This document shows, one piece after another, positions 25,919 through 34,354 of a stretch of 64,000 bases of DNA. Both the position numbers and the translations under genes were made by a program. Each line of letters opens with the position of its first letter. Position 1 is the stretch's first letter. The DNA is from Aquabacterium humicola (GTDB lineage: Bacteria > Pseudomonadota > Gammaproteobacteria > Burkholderiales > Burkholderiaceae_C): the NCBI RefSeq assembly GCF_030167915.1, contig NZ_JARGNB010000003.1:310001-374000 (forward strand), read 5' to 3'. Below the pieces are notes generated by a model. The model did no database searches. It was not told the DNA's origin and saw nothing but the letters and a program-made list of their open reading frames with translations.

Positions 25919-26838
25919 TGTCCACGCTGATCGCCCCCCTCGCCCGCCCCGAGCCGCTGCCCGACACGACCCCCGCATCGGCCGATGACGACCGGCCCGC
26001 GCTGGCCTGCCAGCGCCGCGGCGACGGGCCGCTCGTGGTCTGCCTGCATTCGTCCACCGGCAGCCAGGGCCAGTGGCGCGCGCTGGGCGATCGGCTGGCC
26101 GACCGCGCGGAAGTGCTGACGCCTGATCTGTACGGCCATGGCCGCAGCCCGGCGTGGCCGGCCGGTGTCGCGAGCACGCTGGATGTCGATGCCGGCGCCG
26201 TGATGTCGCTGGCCCGGGCGCAGCGGCCGGGCCTCGCCCGCGAGGGCCTGCACCTCGTCGGCCATTCCTACGGCGCGGCGGTGGCGCTGCGCATCGCGCT
26301 GCGCCATCCGCAGCTCGTGCGCTCGCTGACGGTCTACGAGCCGGTGCTGGTCGGCCTGCTCGCGCCGGAAGCCGGCGCGCCGGTCGATCCGGCGCTGGAC
26401 GAGATCCGCGACATCGCGCGGTCGGTGGCCGCGCTGGTGCGCGCCGGCGAGCTGGCCACGGCGGCGCAGGTCTTCGTCGCCTACTGGGGCGGCGCCGGCG
26501 CCTGGCATGCGATGAGCGAAGTGCAGCAGGCCACCATCGTGCACCGCATCCCGACGATCCCGCGCCACTTCGACGCGTTGTTCGCCGCCCGGGCCGACAA
26601 CCGGCTGTGGCAACGTCTGCAGATGCCGGTGTGGCTGCTGCACGGCAGCGCCACGCGCGCCAGCGCGCGCGCGGTGGCCGAGCGACTGGCGACGCTGCTG
26701 CCCTGCGTGCAGCGCGAGCAGATCGCAGGCGCCGGCCACCTCGGCCCGATCACGCACGCGGCCGCCGTGGCCGACGCGATGGCGCTGCCGCTGGCCGCTT
26801 CGCTGGCCGCCGGCGCCGGTTGCGAGACCGCCGCCTGA
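25918..26838 (+). CDS. Alpha/beta-fold hydrolase
   Basis: 306 residues. The nucleophile elbow GHSYG gives Ser117, the oxyanion region is LHSSTGSQGQW, the acid is probably the Asp/Glu near VYEPVLVG or LLHGSA, and the catalytic His is in GAGHLGP. It resembles proline iminopeptidase/haloperoxidase-type enzymes with a cap domain in the middle. No signal peptide. The N-terminal 35 residues are Pro/Asp-rich. Substrate unknown. Confidence 0.82.
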   Translation: MSTLIAPLARPEPLPDTTPASADDDRPALACQRRGDGPLVVCLHSSTGSQGQWRALGDRLADRAEVLTPDLYGHGRSPAWPAGVASTLDVDAGAVMSLARAQRPGLAREGLHLVGHSYGAAVALRIALRHPQLVRSLTVYEPVLVGLLAPEAGAPVDPALDEIRDIARSVAALVRAGELATAAQVFVAYWGGAGAWHAMSEVQQATIVHRIPTIPRHFDALFAARADNRLWQRLQMPVWLLHGSATRASARAVAERLATLLPCVQREQIAGAGHLGPITHAAAVADAMALPLAASLAAGAGCETAA

Positions 26839-26860
26839 AGCGCGGCCCGTCGCGGGCATC

Positions 26861-26878
26861 GTCCCCAAAACTGGGGAC
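26861..26878. promoter_or_regulatory. Inverted repeat upstream of the PEP-CTERM gene
   Basis: GTCCCC-AAAACT-GGGGAC is a perfect 6-bp inverted repeat 75 nt upstream of the next start. It may be an operator of the PEP-CTERM chimera gene or a weak terminator of the hydrolase gene; there is no T tract, so I favour an operator. Confidence 0.4.
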
Positions 26879-26953
26879 CGGCCTCGTTCAAATTCAGGAT
26901 GTCCGCGCCAGACCCGATCGATAGGCTTGCCCGCCAACTACAGGAGGTGGGCC

Positions 26954-29947
26954 ATGGGTCGGTTCGGAGCGGGGCATGTGAAGGCGCCGGCAGCGGCGCG
27001 GCAGTTCGTCGGAGGCTGGCGACGCGCGCTGGCGGCGTGGGTCTGTGCACTGGGCGGCGTGCTCGGCCTGCTGGCAGCCGGACCGGCGCTGGCCGCGGTG
27101 GTCGTCCAGTACGAAGTCACGTCGCTCGGCGGCGATGACTGGCGCTACGACTACGTCGTCAAGAACGATGGCTCGGTGAGCGAGCTGCTCGAGTTCACGA
27201 TCCACTTCGACCTCGCGCTGACCAGCAATCTGGCGGTCGCCGGTTCGCCGGCCGGCTGGGACTCGCTGGTCGTGCAGCCCGACGGCGGCATCCCGGCCGA
27301 CGGCTTCTTCGACAGCCTGGCGCTGGCCGGCGGCCTGCTCGCCGGCGATTCGCTCGGCGGCTTCTCGGTGAGCTTCACCTGGGCCGGCGCCGGCACGCCC
27401 GGCGCGCAGGCCTTCGACATCGTCGACCCGGTGAGCTTCGAGGTGCTCGAGTCCGGCACGACGCAGTTCGCCGCGGTGCCGGAACCGGCCACCTGGCTGC
27501 TGATGCTGGCCGCGGGTGGCGTCGCGCTGCTGCTGAGCCGGCGGCGCCGCTGGCTCGCGCTGGCCGGCGCCGGCGCGCTGCTGATCACCGCGGGCTGCGG
27601 CGGCGGCGCCGGTACCTCGGCGGCGCCGCAGGCCGAGACGGCGCGCATGCGCGCGCTGGCCGTCGGCTCGGGCAACGGCCTGGCCGGCGTGCAGGTCGAT
27701 GCGCTGGTGCTGAAAGCCGAGCGGCGCGTCACGCGCACGGTCTACGAGTACGACTACCGGCTGCGCATCGCCAACGGCGGCGCGGCGCTGGCCGGCGTGA
27801 CGGTCGAGCTGGTCGGCGTCGGTGCCGGCACGCAGATCGTCGAGCCCGTCGTCGTCGCCGGCGTGCTGCCAGCGGGCCAGAAGACGACGCCCGCCGACAC
27901 CATCACGATCCGCCACGACCGCAGCAAGCCGTTGTCGCTGGCCGGCATGAGCTGGCACTTCGCCGTCGCGCCGGTGGTGCAGGGCACGGCCGCGGTCGGC
28001 GCCGCGCTGGCGAACGCCAAGGTCACGGTGATCGACACCGCGAAGGCCAACGCCTGCTACGAAGCGCCGATCTACACCAGCGGCGTCGGGCAGTTCACCT
28101 GCACCGTGCGAACGGGCCTGGTGGCGCCGCTGCTGGTGGTCGTCGGCGATCCGCAGGGGTCCTATGCGCCGATGGTCAGCATCGTCGAAGCCCTGCCGCC
28201 CTCGGGCAGCGCGCTGGTGGCCAATGCCACGCCGCTGACCAACGCGATCGTGTCGCAGCTGGCACCCAACGGCAATGCGCTGGCACTGCTCGACAACCCG
28301 TCGCTGATCGACCTCGCCAAGCTCGCCACCATCAAGGCCAACGTGCTGGCGCAGCTGGCCGGCGTGCTGGCCGCGGTCGGTGCGCCGACAGGCTACGACC
28401 CGTTCACGACGCCGATCGTCGCGGCGACGCCGAGCCAGCCCGGCAACACCGCCGACCACGTCATCGAGATGCTGAAGTTCAGCTCGGTGGCCGGCGTCAA
28501 CCACATCGGCACGATCGACAACCCGACGGGCGTGCCGCTGGCCGGTCTCGCGCCGGGTGCGGTGCTGCCGCCGCCGAGCGCCGGCGCACTCGCGCTGGGC
28601 AGCACGATGCAGATGATGGCCAATGCGTTCAGGGCCTGTTTCGCGGTGCCGGTGAACCAGCGCGTGCTGGCCACCGACACGTCGATCCCGGCGACCAGCG
28701 GCGGCCCCGAGGTCACGCTGCTCGGCGCCGCGTGCCAGAACCACTGGCATGCCGACTACCGCAACTCCGGCTACCGCGCGGGCCAGCGCCACTATGGCCT
28801 GCTGCGTGACAGCGCGATGACCGGCGCGACCTTCTCGCTGCCCGAGATCATGCTCTACCGCGACGACACCAGCGCGGCCGACAACGACATCGCGGTGCTG
28901 AACTTCCGCTTCCTCGATGCCAACGGCATCGCGCTGAACACGGTCGAGGTCGCACGCAAGCTGCCCGGCAGCGCGACGGCCGCGCATCCCAGCGACTGGT
29001 GGCTGCATGGCAACCGCTCGGTGATCGACGCGGTGATCCGCTCGTTCGTGCGCCGCGGCGTGCAGTACGCGCCGAACCCCGGCACGCCGCCGTTCCAGCT
29101 CGCGGGCCTGAGCCGGTTCGACACCGGCATCGAGATCTACATCAACAAGGACGGCCCCAACAGCATCGGCCTGCGCGCGGCGCGTGTCACGGGTCCGGGC
29201 CTGCCGCCGCCCGGTGTCGTGCTGACGCGGCCGAACCCGGCCTTCATCACCGACCAGACCTGGTTGGGCATCAAGAACAAGAACGGCAACACCGATCCGG
29301 CGGTCGCGACCTTCACGAACGACGGCAACGTCTTCCTGCTGCAGCGTTCGCTGGGCCTGACGGGTGCCGCCGCGACCACCGTGCGTCCGAATCCGAACAA
29401 CGGCAATGGCAACAACACGCAGTTCATGACCTGGGCGCACCCGCTGGACTACGGCTTCCCGATCGGCTCGACGAACTTCATCGACTTCACGCAGCTGGGT
29501 GCCGGCAACACCTACAGCGTCGAGTACTTCTATGACGGCGAGATCGCGCCGCGCTACATCGACTCCAAGACCATGCTGACGCCGATCACGCAGGCGATCT
29601 CGGCGTGGACGCTGCAGTGGATCGAGAACCTGACGCCCGCCACGCTGGGCTATCTCGACCCGTTCGATCCGAAGGCCCAGGCGCTGACGACGATGAACCT
29701 GGAATGGAGCGCCAACCCGTTCTCCGAGACGGTGTCCTCGGCCGGTGTCTACACAAGTGCCAGCGGCCAGGTGGTCAACGACTCGGTGGTCTTCGTTGCG
29801 CGTGGCGCCACCACCGCGCAGGCCATCGCGCCGCAGGGGGCGAGCTTCAAGGCGCTGACCGCCGACGGCACCAGCAACCGCAGCATCCAGCTGCGCTACC
29901 GCATGCTCGACGGCAGCTACAAGGACTCGACCTGGCGCTACAACTGA
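26954..29947 (+). CDS. Large surface protein with internal PEP-CTERM signal followed by a lipobox
   Basis: 997 residues. ATG 26954 follows AGGAGG. A Sec signal peptide ends near ALAA (residue 36), then a beta-rich domain of about 135 residues, then a complete PEP-CTERM sorting signal in the middle: PEP at 176-178, hydrophobic helix, Arg196-199. Directly after, LALAGAGALLITAGC forms a second signal-like helix with a lipobox cysteine at 215, and about 780 residues of Asn/Gly/Thr-rich extracellular sequence follow. PEP-CTERM tails are normally terminal. It looks like two exported genes joined in frame. No adhesin family recognised in the long part. Confidence 0.8.
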   Translation: MGRFGAGHVKAPAAARQFVGGWRRALAAWVCALGGVLGLLAAGPALAAVVVQYEVTSLGGDDWRYDYVVKNDGSVSELLEFTIHFDLALTSNLAVAGSPAGWDSLVVQPDGGIPADGFFDSLALAGGLLAGDSLGGFSVSFTWAGAGTPGAQAFDIVDPVSFEVLESGTTQFAAVPEPATWLLMLAAGGVALLLSRRRRWLALAGAGALLITAGCGGGAGTSAAPQAETARMRALAVGSGNGLAGVQVDALVLKAERRVTRTVYEYDYRLRIANGGAALAGVTVELVGVGAGTQIVEPVVVAGVLPAGQKTTPADTITIRHDRSKPLSLAGMSWHFAVAPVVQGTAAVGAALANAKVTVIDTAKANACYEAPIYTSGVGQFTCTVRTGLVAPLLVVVGDPQGSYAPMVSIVEALPPSGSALVANATPLTNAIVSQLAPNGNALALLDNPSLIDLAKLATIKANVLAQLAGVLAAVGAPTGYDPFTTPIVAATPSQPGNTADHVIEMLKFSSVAGVNHIGTIDNPTGVPLAGLAPGAVLPPPSAGALALGSTMQMMANAFRACFAVPVNQRVLATDTSIPATSGGPEVTLLGAACQNHWHADYRNSGYRAGQRHYGLLRDSAMTGATFSLPEIMLYRDDTSAADNDIAVLNFRFLDANGIALNTVEVARKLPGSATAAHPSDWWLHGNRSVIDAVIRSFVRRGVQYAPNPGTPPFQLAGLSRFDTGIEIYINKDGPNSIGLRAARVTGPGLPPPGVVLTRPNPAFITDQTWLGIKNKNGNTDPAVATFTNDGNVFLLQRSLGLTGAAATTVRPNPNNGNGNNTQFMTWAHPLDYGFPIGSTNFIDFTQLGAGNTYSVEYFYDGEIAPRYIDSKTMLTPITQAISAWTLQWIENLTPATLGYLDPFDPKAQALTTMNLEWSANPFSETVSSAGVYTSASGQVVNDSVVFVARGATTAQAIAPQGASFKALTADGTSNRSIQLRYRMLDGSYKDSTWRYN

Positions 29948-29969
29948 ACGCGCATCCGTCCGCGCCGCC

Positions 29970-30000
29970 GGCCGCCTCCTCTCCGAGGGCGCGGCCCTTT
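29970..30000 (+). terminator. Possible intrinsic terminator after the PEP-CTERM chimera
   Basis: Arms GGCCGC-CTC (29970-29978) and GAG-G-GCGCGGCC (29985-29996) can pair with one bulge, followed by a short CTTT. The convergent GST gene ends at 30005. Weak T tract, so moderate support only. Confidence 0.4.
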
Positions 30001-30004
30001 CAGT

Positions 30005-30721
30005 TCAAGGCGCGGCCGGGATCGTCAGCCCGCGCTGCACCGCCGGCCGCTGCAGGAAGGCCTCCAGCACGCGGCCGACCTGCTTGAAGCGGTCGAACTG
30101 AACCAGCTCGGCCGCGCCGTAGAAGCCGACCAGGTTGCGCACCCAGGGCAGCACGGCGATGTCGGCGATCGTGTACTCGTCGCCCATGATCCACGCGCGG
30201 CCCTCCAGCCGCTCGTCGAGCACGCGCAGCAGCCGCGCCGATTCGGCGACGTAGCGGTCGCGCGGGCGCTTGTCCTCGTAGTCCTTGCCGGCGAACTTGT
30301 GGAAGAAGCCGACCTGGCCGAACATCGGCCCGACGCCGCCCATCTGCCACATCACCCACTGCAGCGTCTCGTAACGCGCCATCTGATCGGCCGGCACGAA
30401 GCGGCCGGTCTTCTCCGCCAGGTACCAGAGGATCGCGCCGGACTCGAACAGCGCCAGCGGTCGGCCGCCGGGGCCGTCGGGGTCGATGATCGCCGGAATC
30501 TTGTTGTTCGGGTTCAGCGACAGGAACGCCGGCGACAGCTGCTCGTTGCGGTCGAAGGCGATGCGGTGCGGCTCGTACGGCAGCCCGAGCTCCTCCAGCA
30601 GGATGGACACCTTGACGCCGTTGGGCGTCGGCAGCGAGTACAGCTGCAGCCGTTGCGGGTGGGCGGCCGGCCATTGGCGGGTGATCGGGAAGCGGTCGAG
30701 GGGATGGGAGGTCGTCGTCAT
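30005..30721 (-). CDS. Glutathione S-transferase, YfcG/nu-class-like
   Basis: 238 residues. The thioredoxin-like N-domain has LYSLPTPNGVKVSILLEELGLPYEPH with the TPNG active-site turn of YfcG-like disulfide-bond oxidoreductases, NPNNKIPAI cis-proline loop and FESGAILWYLAEK. The C-terminal helical domain includes MGDEYTIADIAVLPW. It probably reduces disulfides or peroxides with glutathione in the cytoplasm. Confidence 0.88.
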   Translation of the reverse strand: MTTTSHPLDRFPITRQWPAAHPQRLQLYSLPTPNGVKVSILLEELGLPYEPHRIAFDRNEQLSPAFLSLNPNNKIPAIIDPDGPGGRPLALFESGAILWYLAEKTGRFVPADQMARYETLQWVMWQMGGVGPMFGQVGFFHKFAGKDYEDKRPRDRYVAESARLLRVLDERLEGRAWIMGDEYTIADIAVLPWVRNLVGFYGAAELVQFDRFKQVGRVLEAFLQRPAVQRGLTIPAAP

Positions 30722-30877
30722 GGCGGCCGATTGTGCGGGCCGGGGCGCTTGGCCCTGCGCGCGCCAAGGCCTTCGGAAATCAACCAACGAAACGCGGCCG
30801 GACGGCGGGTGAAACGGCCCGCCAACGCGGCGCCGCGAGCATCGTGGGCATCGCGCTGCACCGAGGACCGCTCCGCC

Positions 30878-31462
30878 ATGCTTCCCCGTCGAACCTTCCT
30901 GCGCTGGCTGCCGCTGCTGGCCGCGCCCGTGGCCATGCTGCCGCCCTCGCCGGCCGCGGCCGCCGGCCCGATGACGCTGCGGCTGCGCGGCACCGACTAC
31001 CTGCACCGCTGGTCCAAGGACGGCCAGCACGAGTTCACGCCGGCCGACCAGCCCGACCTGCAGGCCTGGCGCGACATGCTGACGATCAACGTGCACCGCG
31101 GCGCGGCCACCGGCGAGCAGCTGGCCGAGGTGGCCAACCGCGTCGTCGGCAACTACCAGCGCCACGGCCGCATCCTGCGCACCGATTCGCGCCCGCGCAC
31201 GGCGCAGCAGCCGGCCGAGCACTTCGTCGCCGCCGCGCTCGGCGACCCGCGCTTCATCGAGGCGGTGTTCGCACGCTTCGTGCTGCGCGACGGCGTCGGC
31301 CTGGTGCTGGTGGCGTCGCACCGCGAGTACGGCGCGAAGGCCGGCCCCGCGGCCTCGGCCTGGCTGGGCGCGAACGGCGTGGCGATGGAAGACGCGCTGC
31401 GCGCCTGGACGCAGTGGCCGGGCGCGGCCGAGCTCGACAAGCTGCCGGCCCGCAGCGCCTGA
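30878..31462 (+). CDS. Exported protein of unknown function
   Basis: 194 residues. The N-terminus MLPRRTFLRWLPLL has the RR-x-FL pattern of a twin-arginine signal and a cleavage site near PAAAAG. The mature domain is mixed alpha/beta with a basic middle and no cysteines. I do not recognise the family. The upstream region shares CAACCAACGAA with the alpha/beta hydrolase upstream region, hinting at coregulation. Confidence 0.65.
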   Translation: MLPRRTFLRWLPLLAAPVAMLPPSPAAAAGPMTLRLRGTDYLHRWSKDGQHEFTPADQPDLQAWRDMLTINVHRGAATGEQLAEVANRVVGNYQRHGRILRTDSRPRTAQQPAEHFVAAALGDPRFIEAVFARFVLRDGVGLVLVASHREYGAKAGPAASAWLGANGVAMEDALRAWTQWPGAAELDKLPARSA

Positions 31463-31510
31463 GCCTTAGAACACCGACCGAGCGCGCCGCGACCGCGGCA
31501 TGATGGCGGC

Positions 31511-32665
31511 ATGGCCGCCCTGCCCTGGCTTCCCGTCGCGCGCCGCCTCCTAAGCATCGGGGCGCTGCTGGGCGTGTCGACGGCCGCGCTGCTGGCCGGC
31601 TGCGCCACCGAGCCGTCGAAGCCCGCGGTGCCGGTGCTGACGCCGGACGACGCCCGTGCGCTCACCATCCGCGCGCTGCCCGAGCGCCTGGCCGACCGCC
31701 GCGGCTGGGCCACCGACACGGTTGCCGCGCTGGCTTCGCTGGAGATCCCGCTGACGCGGGCGCACCTGTGCGCGGCACTGGCCGTCACCGAGCAGGAATC
31801 GAGCTTCCAGGTGAACCCGCGTGTGCCGGGGCTGGCGACGATCGCCTGGCGCGAGATCGATGCCAAGGCCGAGCGCCTGGGCATCCCGTCGATCGTCGTG
31901 CGCACCGCGCTGAAGCTGGATTCGCCCGACGGCCGCAGCTACGCCGAGCGCATCGACGCGGCGACCACCGAGGGCGAGCTGAGCCGCATCTTCGACGACC
32001 TGATCGAGCGCCTCCCGATGGGCCAGCGCCTCTTCGGGCGCTACAACCCGGTGCGCACCGGCGGGCCGATGCAGGTGAGCATCGCCTGGGCCGAGCAGCA
32101 TGCGAAGCGCCGGCCCTACCCCTACCCGAACGACGGCAGCGTGCGCGACGAGGTGTTCACCCGCCGTGGCGGCCTGTACTTCGGCGTCGCGCACCTGCTG
32201 GACTACGACGCCGCCTACGACGCGCTGATCTTCCGTTATGCCGACTTCAACGCCGGCCACCTGGCCAGCCGCAATGCCGCGCTGCAGGCCGCGATCAGCG
32301 CCGCATCGGGCATTCCGCTGGCGCTCGACGGCGACCTCGTCGCCCCCGGCCGCGATACGGACAAGCCCGGCGCGACCGAGCTGGCGGCGCGCACCCTCGG
32401 CCGCCGGCTGGGCCTGGGCGACGGCGCGATCCGGCGCGCGCTCGAGCAGGGCGACTCGCGGGCGCTGGAAGACACCGCCTTCTACCGCGGCGTCTTCGAG
32501 CTGGCCGACAGCGCCACTGGCCGCCGCCTGCCGCGGGCGGTGATCCCGCGCATCGCGCTGAAGAGCCCCAAGATCACGCGGCCACTGACGACCGAATGGT
32601 TCGCGCACCGCGTCGACGAGCGCCAGCAGCGCTGCATGACGCGCATGGCGGCCGAGCCGTCCTGA
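31511..32665 (+). CDS. DUF1615-family lipoprotein
   Basis: 384 residues. The signal peptide ends in LLAGC, a lipobox, with Cys at about residue 31. The body matches the DUF1615 pattern: AALAVTEQESSFQVNPRVPGL, a lysozyme-like glutamate motif, and RYNPVRTGGPMQVSIAWAE. The EQESS segment with downstream polar residues suggests a soluble lytic transglycosylase-like fold, though activity is not proven. It is anchored to the outer membrane or periplasmic face. Confidence 0.82.
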   Translation: MAALPWLPVARRLLSIGALLGVSTAALLAGCATEPSKPAVPVLTPDDARALTIRALPERLADRRGWATDTVAALASLEIPLTRAHLCAALAVTEQESSFQVNPRVPGLATIAWREIDAKAERLGIPSIVVRTALKLDSPDGRSYAERIDAATTEGELSRIFDDLIERLPMGQRLFGRYNPVRTGGPMQVSIAWAEQHAKRRPYPYPNDGSVRDEVFTRRGGLYFGVAHLLDYDAAYDALIFRYADFNAGHLASRNAALQAAISAASGIPLALDGDLVAPGRDTDKPGATELAARTLGRRLGLGDGAIRRALEQGDSRALEDTAFYRGVFELADSATGRRLPRAVIPRIALKSPKITRPLTTEWFAHRVDERQQRCMTRMAAEPS

Positions 32666-32717
32666 TCGAGCCGCTGAACGGGCGGTCCTGATCGAGCGGT
32701 CCTGGTCGAGCGGTCCG
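32656..32717 (+). repeat. 14-bp direct repeats after the DUF1615 gene
   Basis: Units GCCGTCCTGATCGA (32656-32669, spanning the stop codon), GCGGTCCTGATCGA (32682-32695), GCGGTCCTGGTCGA (32696-32709) and a partial fourth copy. They begin inside the last codons of the gene and extend into the intergenic region; probably slippage-derived. Confidence 0.8.
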
Positions 32718-32791
32718 GGCCGCGCCTGCGATCCGGCTGCAACGATTGCGACGACCCCGGAAGCGCGTCCGAAACGCCGCCCCGCGAGCAT

Positions 32792-32827
32792 GAGGCCTTC
32801 ACACCTCACCTTGCGGCCACCGGCCGA
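32792..32827 (+). promoter_or_regulatory. Upstream stem-motif copy 2
   Basis: Related to the element at 25884-25918: TGAGG-N8-CCTCA followed by CCTTGCGGCCACCGGCCGA, here ending 12 nt before the start of the 205-residue protein. The two copies match at most positions, and the outermost stem pair covaries. The rest of this 174-nt gap holds only the 14-bp repeats and GC-rich sequence. Confidence 0.5.
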
Positions 32828-32839
32828 CGAAAGCCCGCG

Positions 32840-33457
32840 ATGCACACGCCCTACCAGGATTCCGCGCTCGACTTCCTCTACAACGGCCTGTTCTGCGACG
32901 ACCTGTCGCTGCTGACCTCCGGCGCGACCGCCGCCTGGGCGCGCACGCTGACGGCGCAGCCGGCCGACGTGCAGGCGCTGCGTGCGCTGGCCGCCGCGCC
33001 GGACACCGAGGCCCGCGTCGCCGCGATGGCGTACCGCCGCCTGCAGGCGCTGGGCCAGCGCGTGCCGGCGCGCGAGCTGCTTGGCGTGGTGCTCGAGGTG
33101 CCGATGCAGGGCGGCCGCCAGGACACGCTGGCCGCGTTCCGCGACGGCAGCGTGCGCTTCATCCACAACACCGGCCACTCGACGATCGTCGAAGGCCGCA
33201 ACGCGCTGCTGCAGCCGACGGTCGAGCGCCTGCTGGCGGCCTCGCAGGCGGTGGTCGACCGCATCGGCCCCAGCGACAAGCCGCGCGGTGCGGCGCCGCA
33301 GGTGCACGTGCGCCTGAACTTCATCGTCAGCGATGGCCTGTACTTCGGCGAAGGCCCGATGCAGCCGCTGATGAACGACGGCCTCGCCGGCCCGGTGCTG
33401 CAGGCCGGCATCCAGCTGCTCAACGGCGTCACCAGCCTGGTGGCGCAGCCGGCCTGA
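32840..33457 (+). CDS. Conserved hypothetical protein
   Basis: 205 residues, no signal peptide or membrane helix. It is a mixed alpha/beta protein with an Ala-rich first half and a conserved-looking core (EVPMQGGRQDTLAAF, VRFIHNTGHSTIVEG, MNDGLAGPVLQAG). The His/Asn/Thr cluster in the middle could be an active site, but I do not recognise the family. It is convergent with the ABC-transporter operon. Start ATG 32840 is immediately behind the stem motif. Confidence 0.7.
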   Translation: MHTPYQDSALDFLYNGLFCDDLSLLTSGATAAWARTLTAQPADVQALRALAAAPDTEARVAAMAYRRLQALGQRVPARELLGVVLEVPMQGGRQDTLAAFRDGSVRFIHNTGHSTIVEGRNALLQPTVERLLAASQAVVDRIGPSDKPRGAAPQVHVRLNFIVSDGLYFGEGPMQPLMNDGLAGPVLQAGIQLLNGVTSLVAQPA

Positions 33458-33502
33458 CGGCCGGGCCGCCCGGCGCATGAGGCTGGCCGCTGCGATCGTC
33501 CG

Positions 33503-34354
33503 TTAGAGCCCCAGCTCCTTCAGCACCGCCTCGCGCAGTGCCTGGGCCTCCGGGCTGCCGAGGCGGCGCGGGTGCGGCAGCGTTACCGCGAAGCGGGCCT
33601 GGATCGTCGCCGGCCGCGGCGACAGCACGAGGATGCGGTCGGCGAGGTAGATTGCCTCCTCGACGTCGTGCGTGATCAGCAGCACCGTGTGTCGCTCCTC
33701 GGACAGCACGCGCAGCAGCTCGTTGCGCATGCGCAGGTTCATCAGCGCATCGAGCGCCGAGAACGGCTCGTCCATGTACAGGATGTCGGGCTTGACGACC
33801 AGCGCGCGGGCGATCTCGGCGCGCTTGAGCATGCCGCCTGACAGCTCGTGCGGGTAGGCCTGCTCGAAGCCCTTCAGGCCGACCATCGCCGCATAGTGGT
33901 CCGCCAGCGCGGCCTGCGCCGCCGGGTCGCCGTGCGTGAGGCCGTTGAGGCCGAACATCAGGTTCTGCTGCACCGTCAGCCACGGGAACACCGAGCCGTG
34001 CTGCGAGATCACGATGCCCTTCGGCCCCGGCCGCCGCAGCGGTTCGTTGTCGACCAGCACCTCGCCGGCATCGGGCCGCTCGAAGCCGGCGACGATGTTC
34101 ATCAGGGTCGACTTGCCGCAGCCCGACGGGCCGACGATGGCGACGAACTCGCCGTCGGCGATCGAGAAGTCGACGCCGTCGACGACCGGCAGCGGGCCTT
34201 TCGCGGTGGCGAAGGCCTTGCGCAGCGAGCGCACGTCGATCTTGGGGGATTGCTCAAGCGGCCGCCGCGGAACGGCTGAAGCCGGGCCGCTGGCGGCGCC
34301 CCCTCGAGGGGGCAGCGCCGCAGGCGCTCCGGGGGTGGTCATTTCAGCGGACAT
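33503..34354 (-). CDS. ABC transporter ATPase, nitrate/taurine/sulfonate type
   Basis: 283 residues. Walker A GPSGCGKST, Q-loop VISQHGSVFPWLTV, signature LSGGMLKRAEIARAL, Walker B ILYMDEP and switch His in LITHDVEEA. The first 35 or so residues are encoded by a GC-rich palindromic repeat and are not part of the nucleotide-binding domain; ATG 34354 or 34342 are the only nearby starts. It overlaps the permease gene by 11 nt. It energises the importer encoded upstream. Confidence 0.88.
   Translation of the reverse strand: MSAEMTTPGAPAALPPRGGAASGPASAVPRRPLEQSPKIDVRSLRKAFATAKGPLPVVDGVDFSIADGEFVAIVGPSGCGKSTLMNIVAGFERPDAGEVLVDNEPLRRPGPKGIVISQHGSVFPWLTVQQNLMFGLNGLTHGDPAAQAALADHYAAMVGLKGFEQAYPHELSGGMLKRAEIARALVVKPDILYMDEPFSALDALMNLRMRNELLRVLSEERHTVLLITHDVEEAIYLADRILVLSPRPATIQARFAVTLPHPRRLGSPEAQALREAVLKELGL
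34299..34338 (-). repeat. GC-rich palindromic repeat, copy A (inside the ATPase N-terminus)
   Basis: CCCCCTCGAGGGGG is a perfect 14-bp palindrome, followed by GCGCCGCAGGCGC and GGGGG. The same layout, with different arm bases, occurs inverted at 35631-35668. It lies wholly inside the 5' part of the ATPase gene and is translated as an Ala/Pro/Gly-rich extension. Confidence 0.75.

Noticed and set aside
29940-30010. Extension of the PEP-CTERM chimera into the GST region
   Set aside because: The frame ends with a normal stop at 29947 and a hairpin follows.
32656-32717. 14-bp direct repeats as transposon ends or attachment site
   Set aside because: No transposase, integrase or tRNA gene is near and copies are adjacent; slippage explains them.
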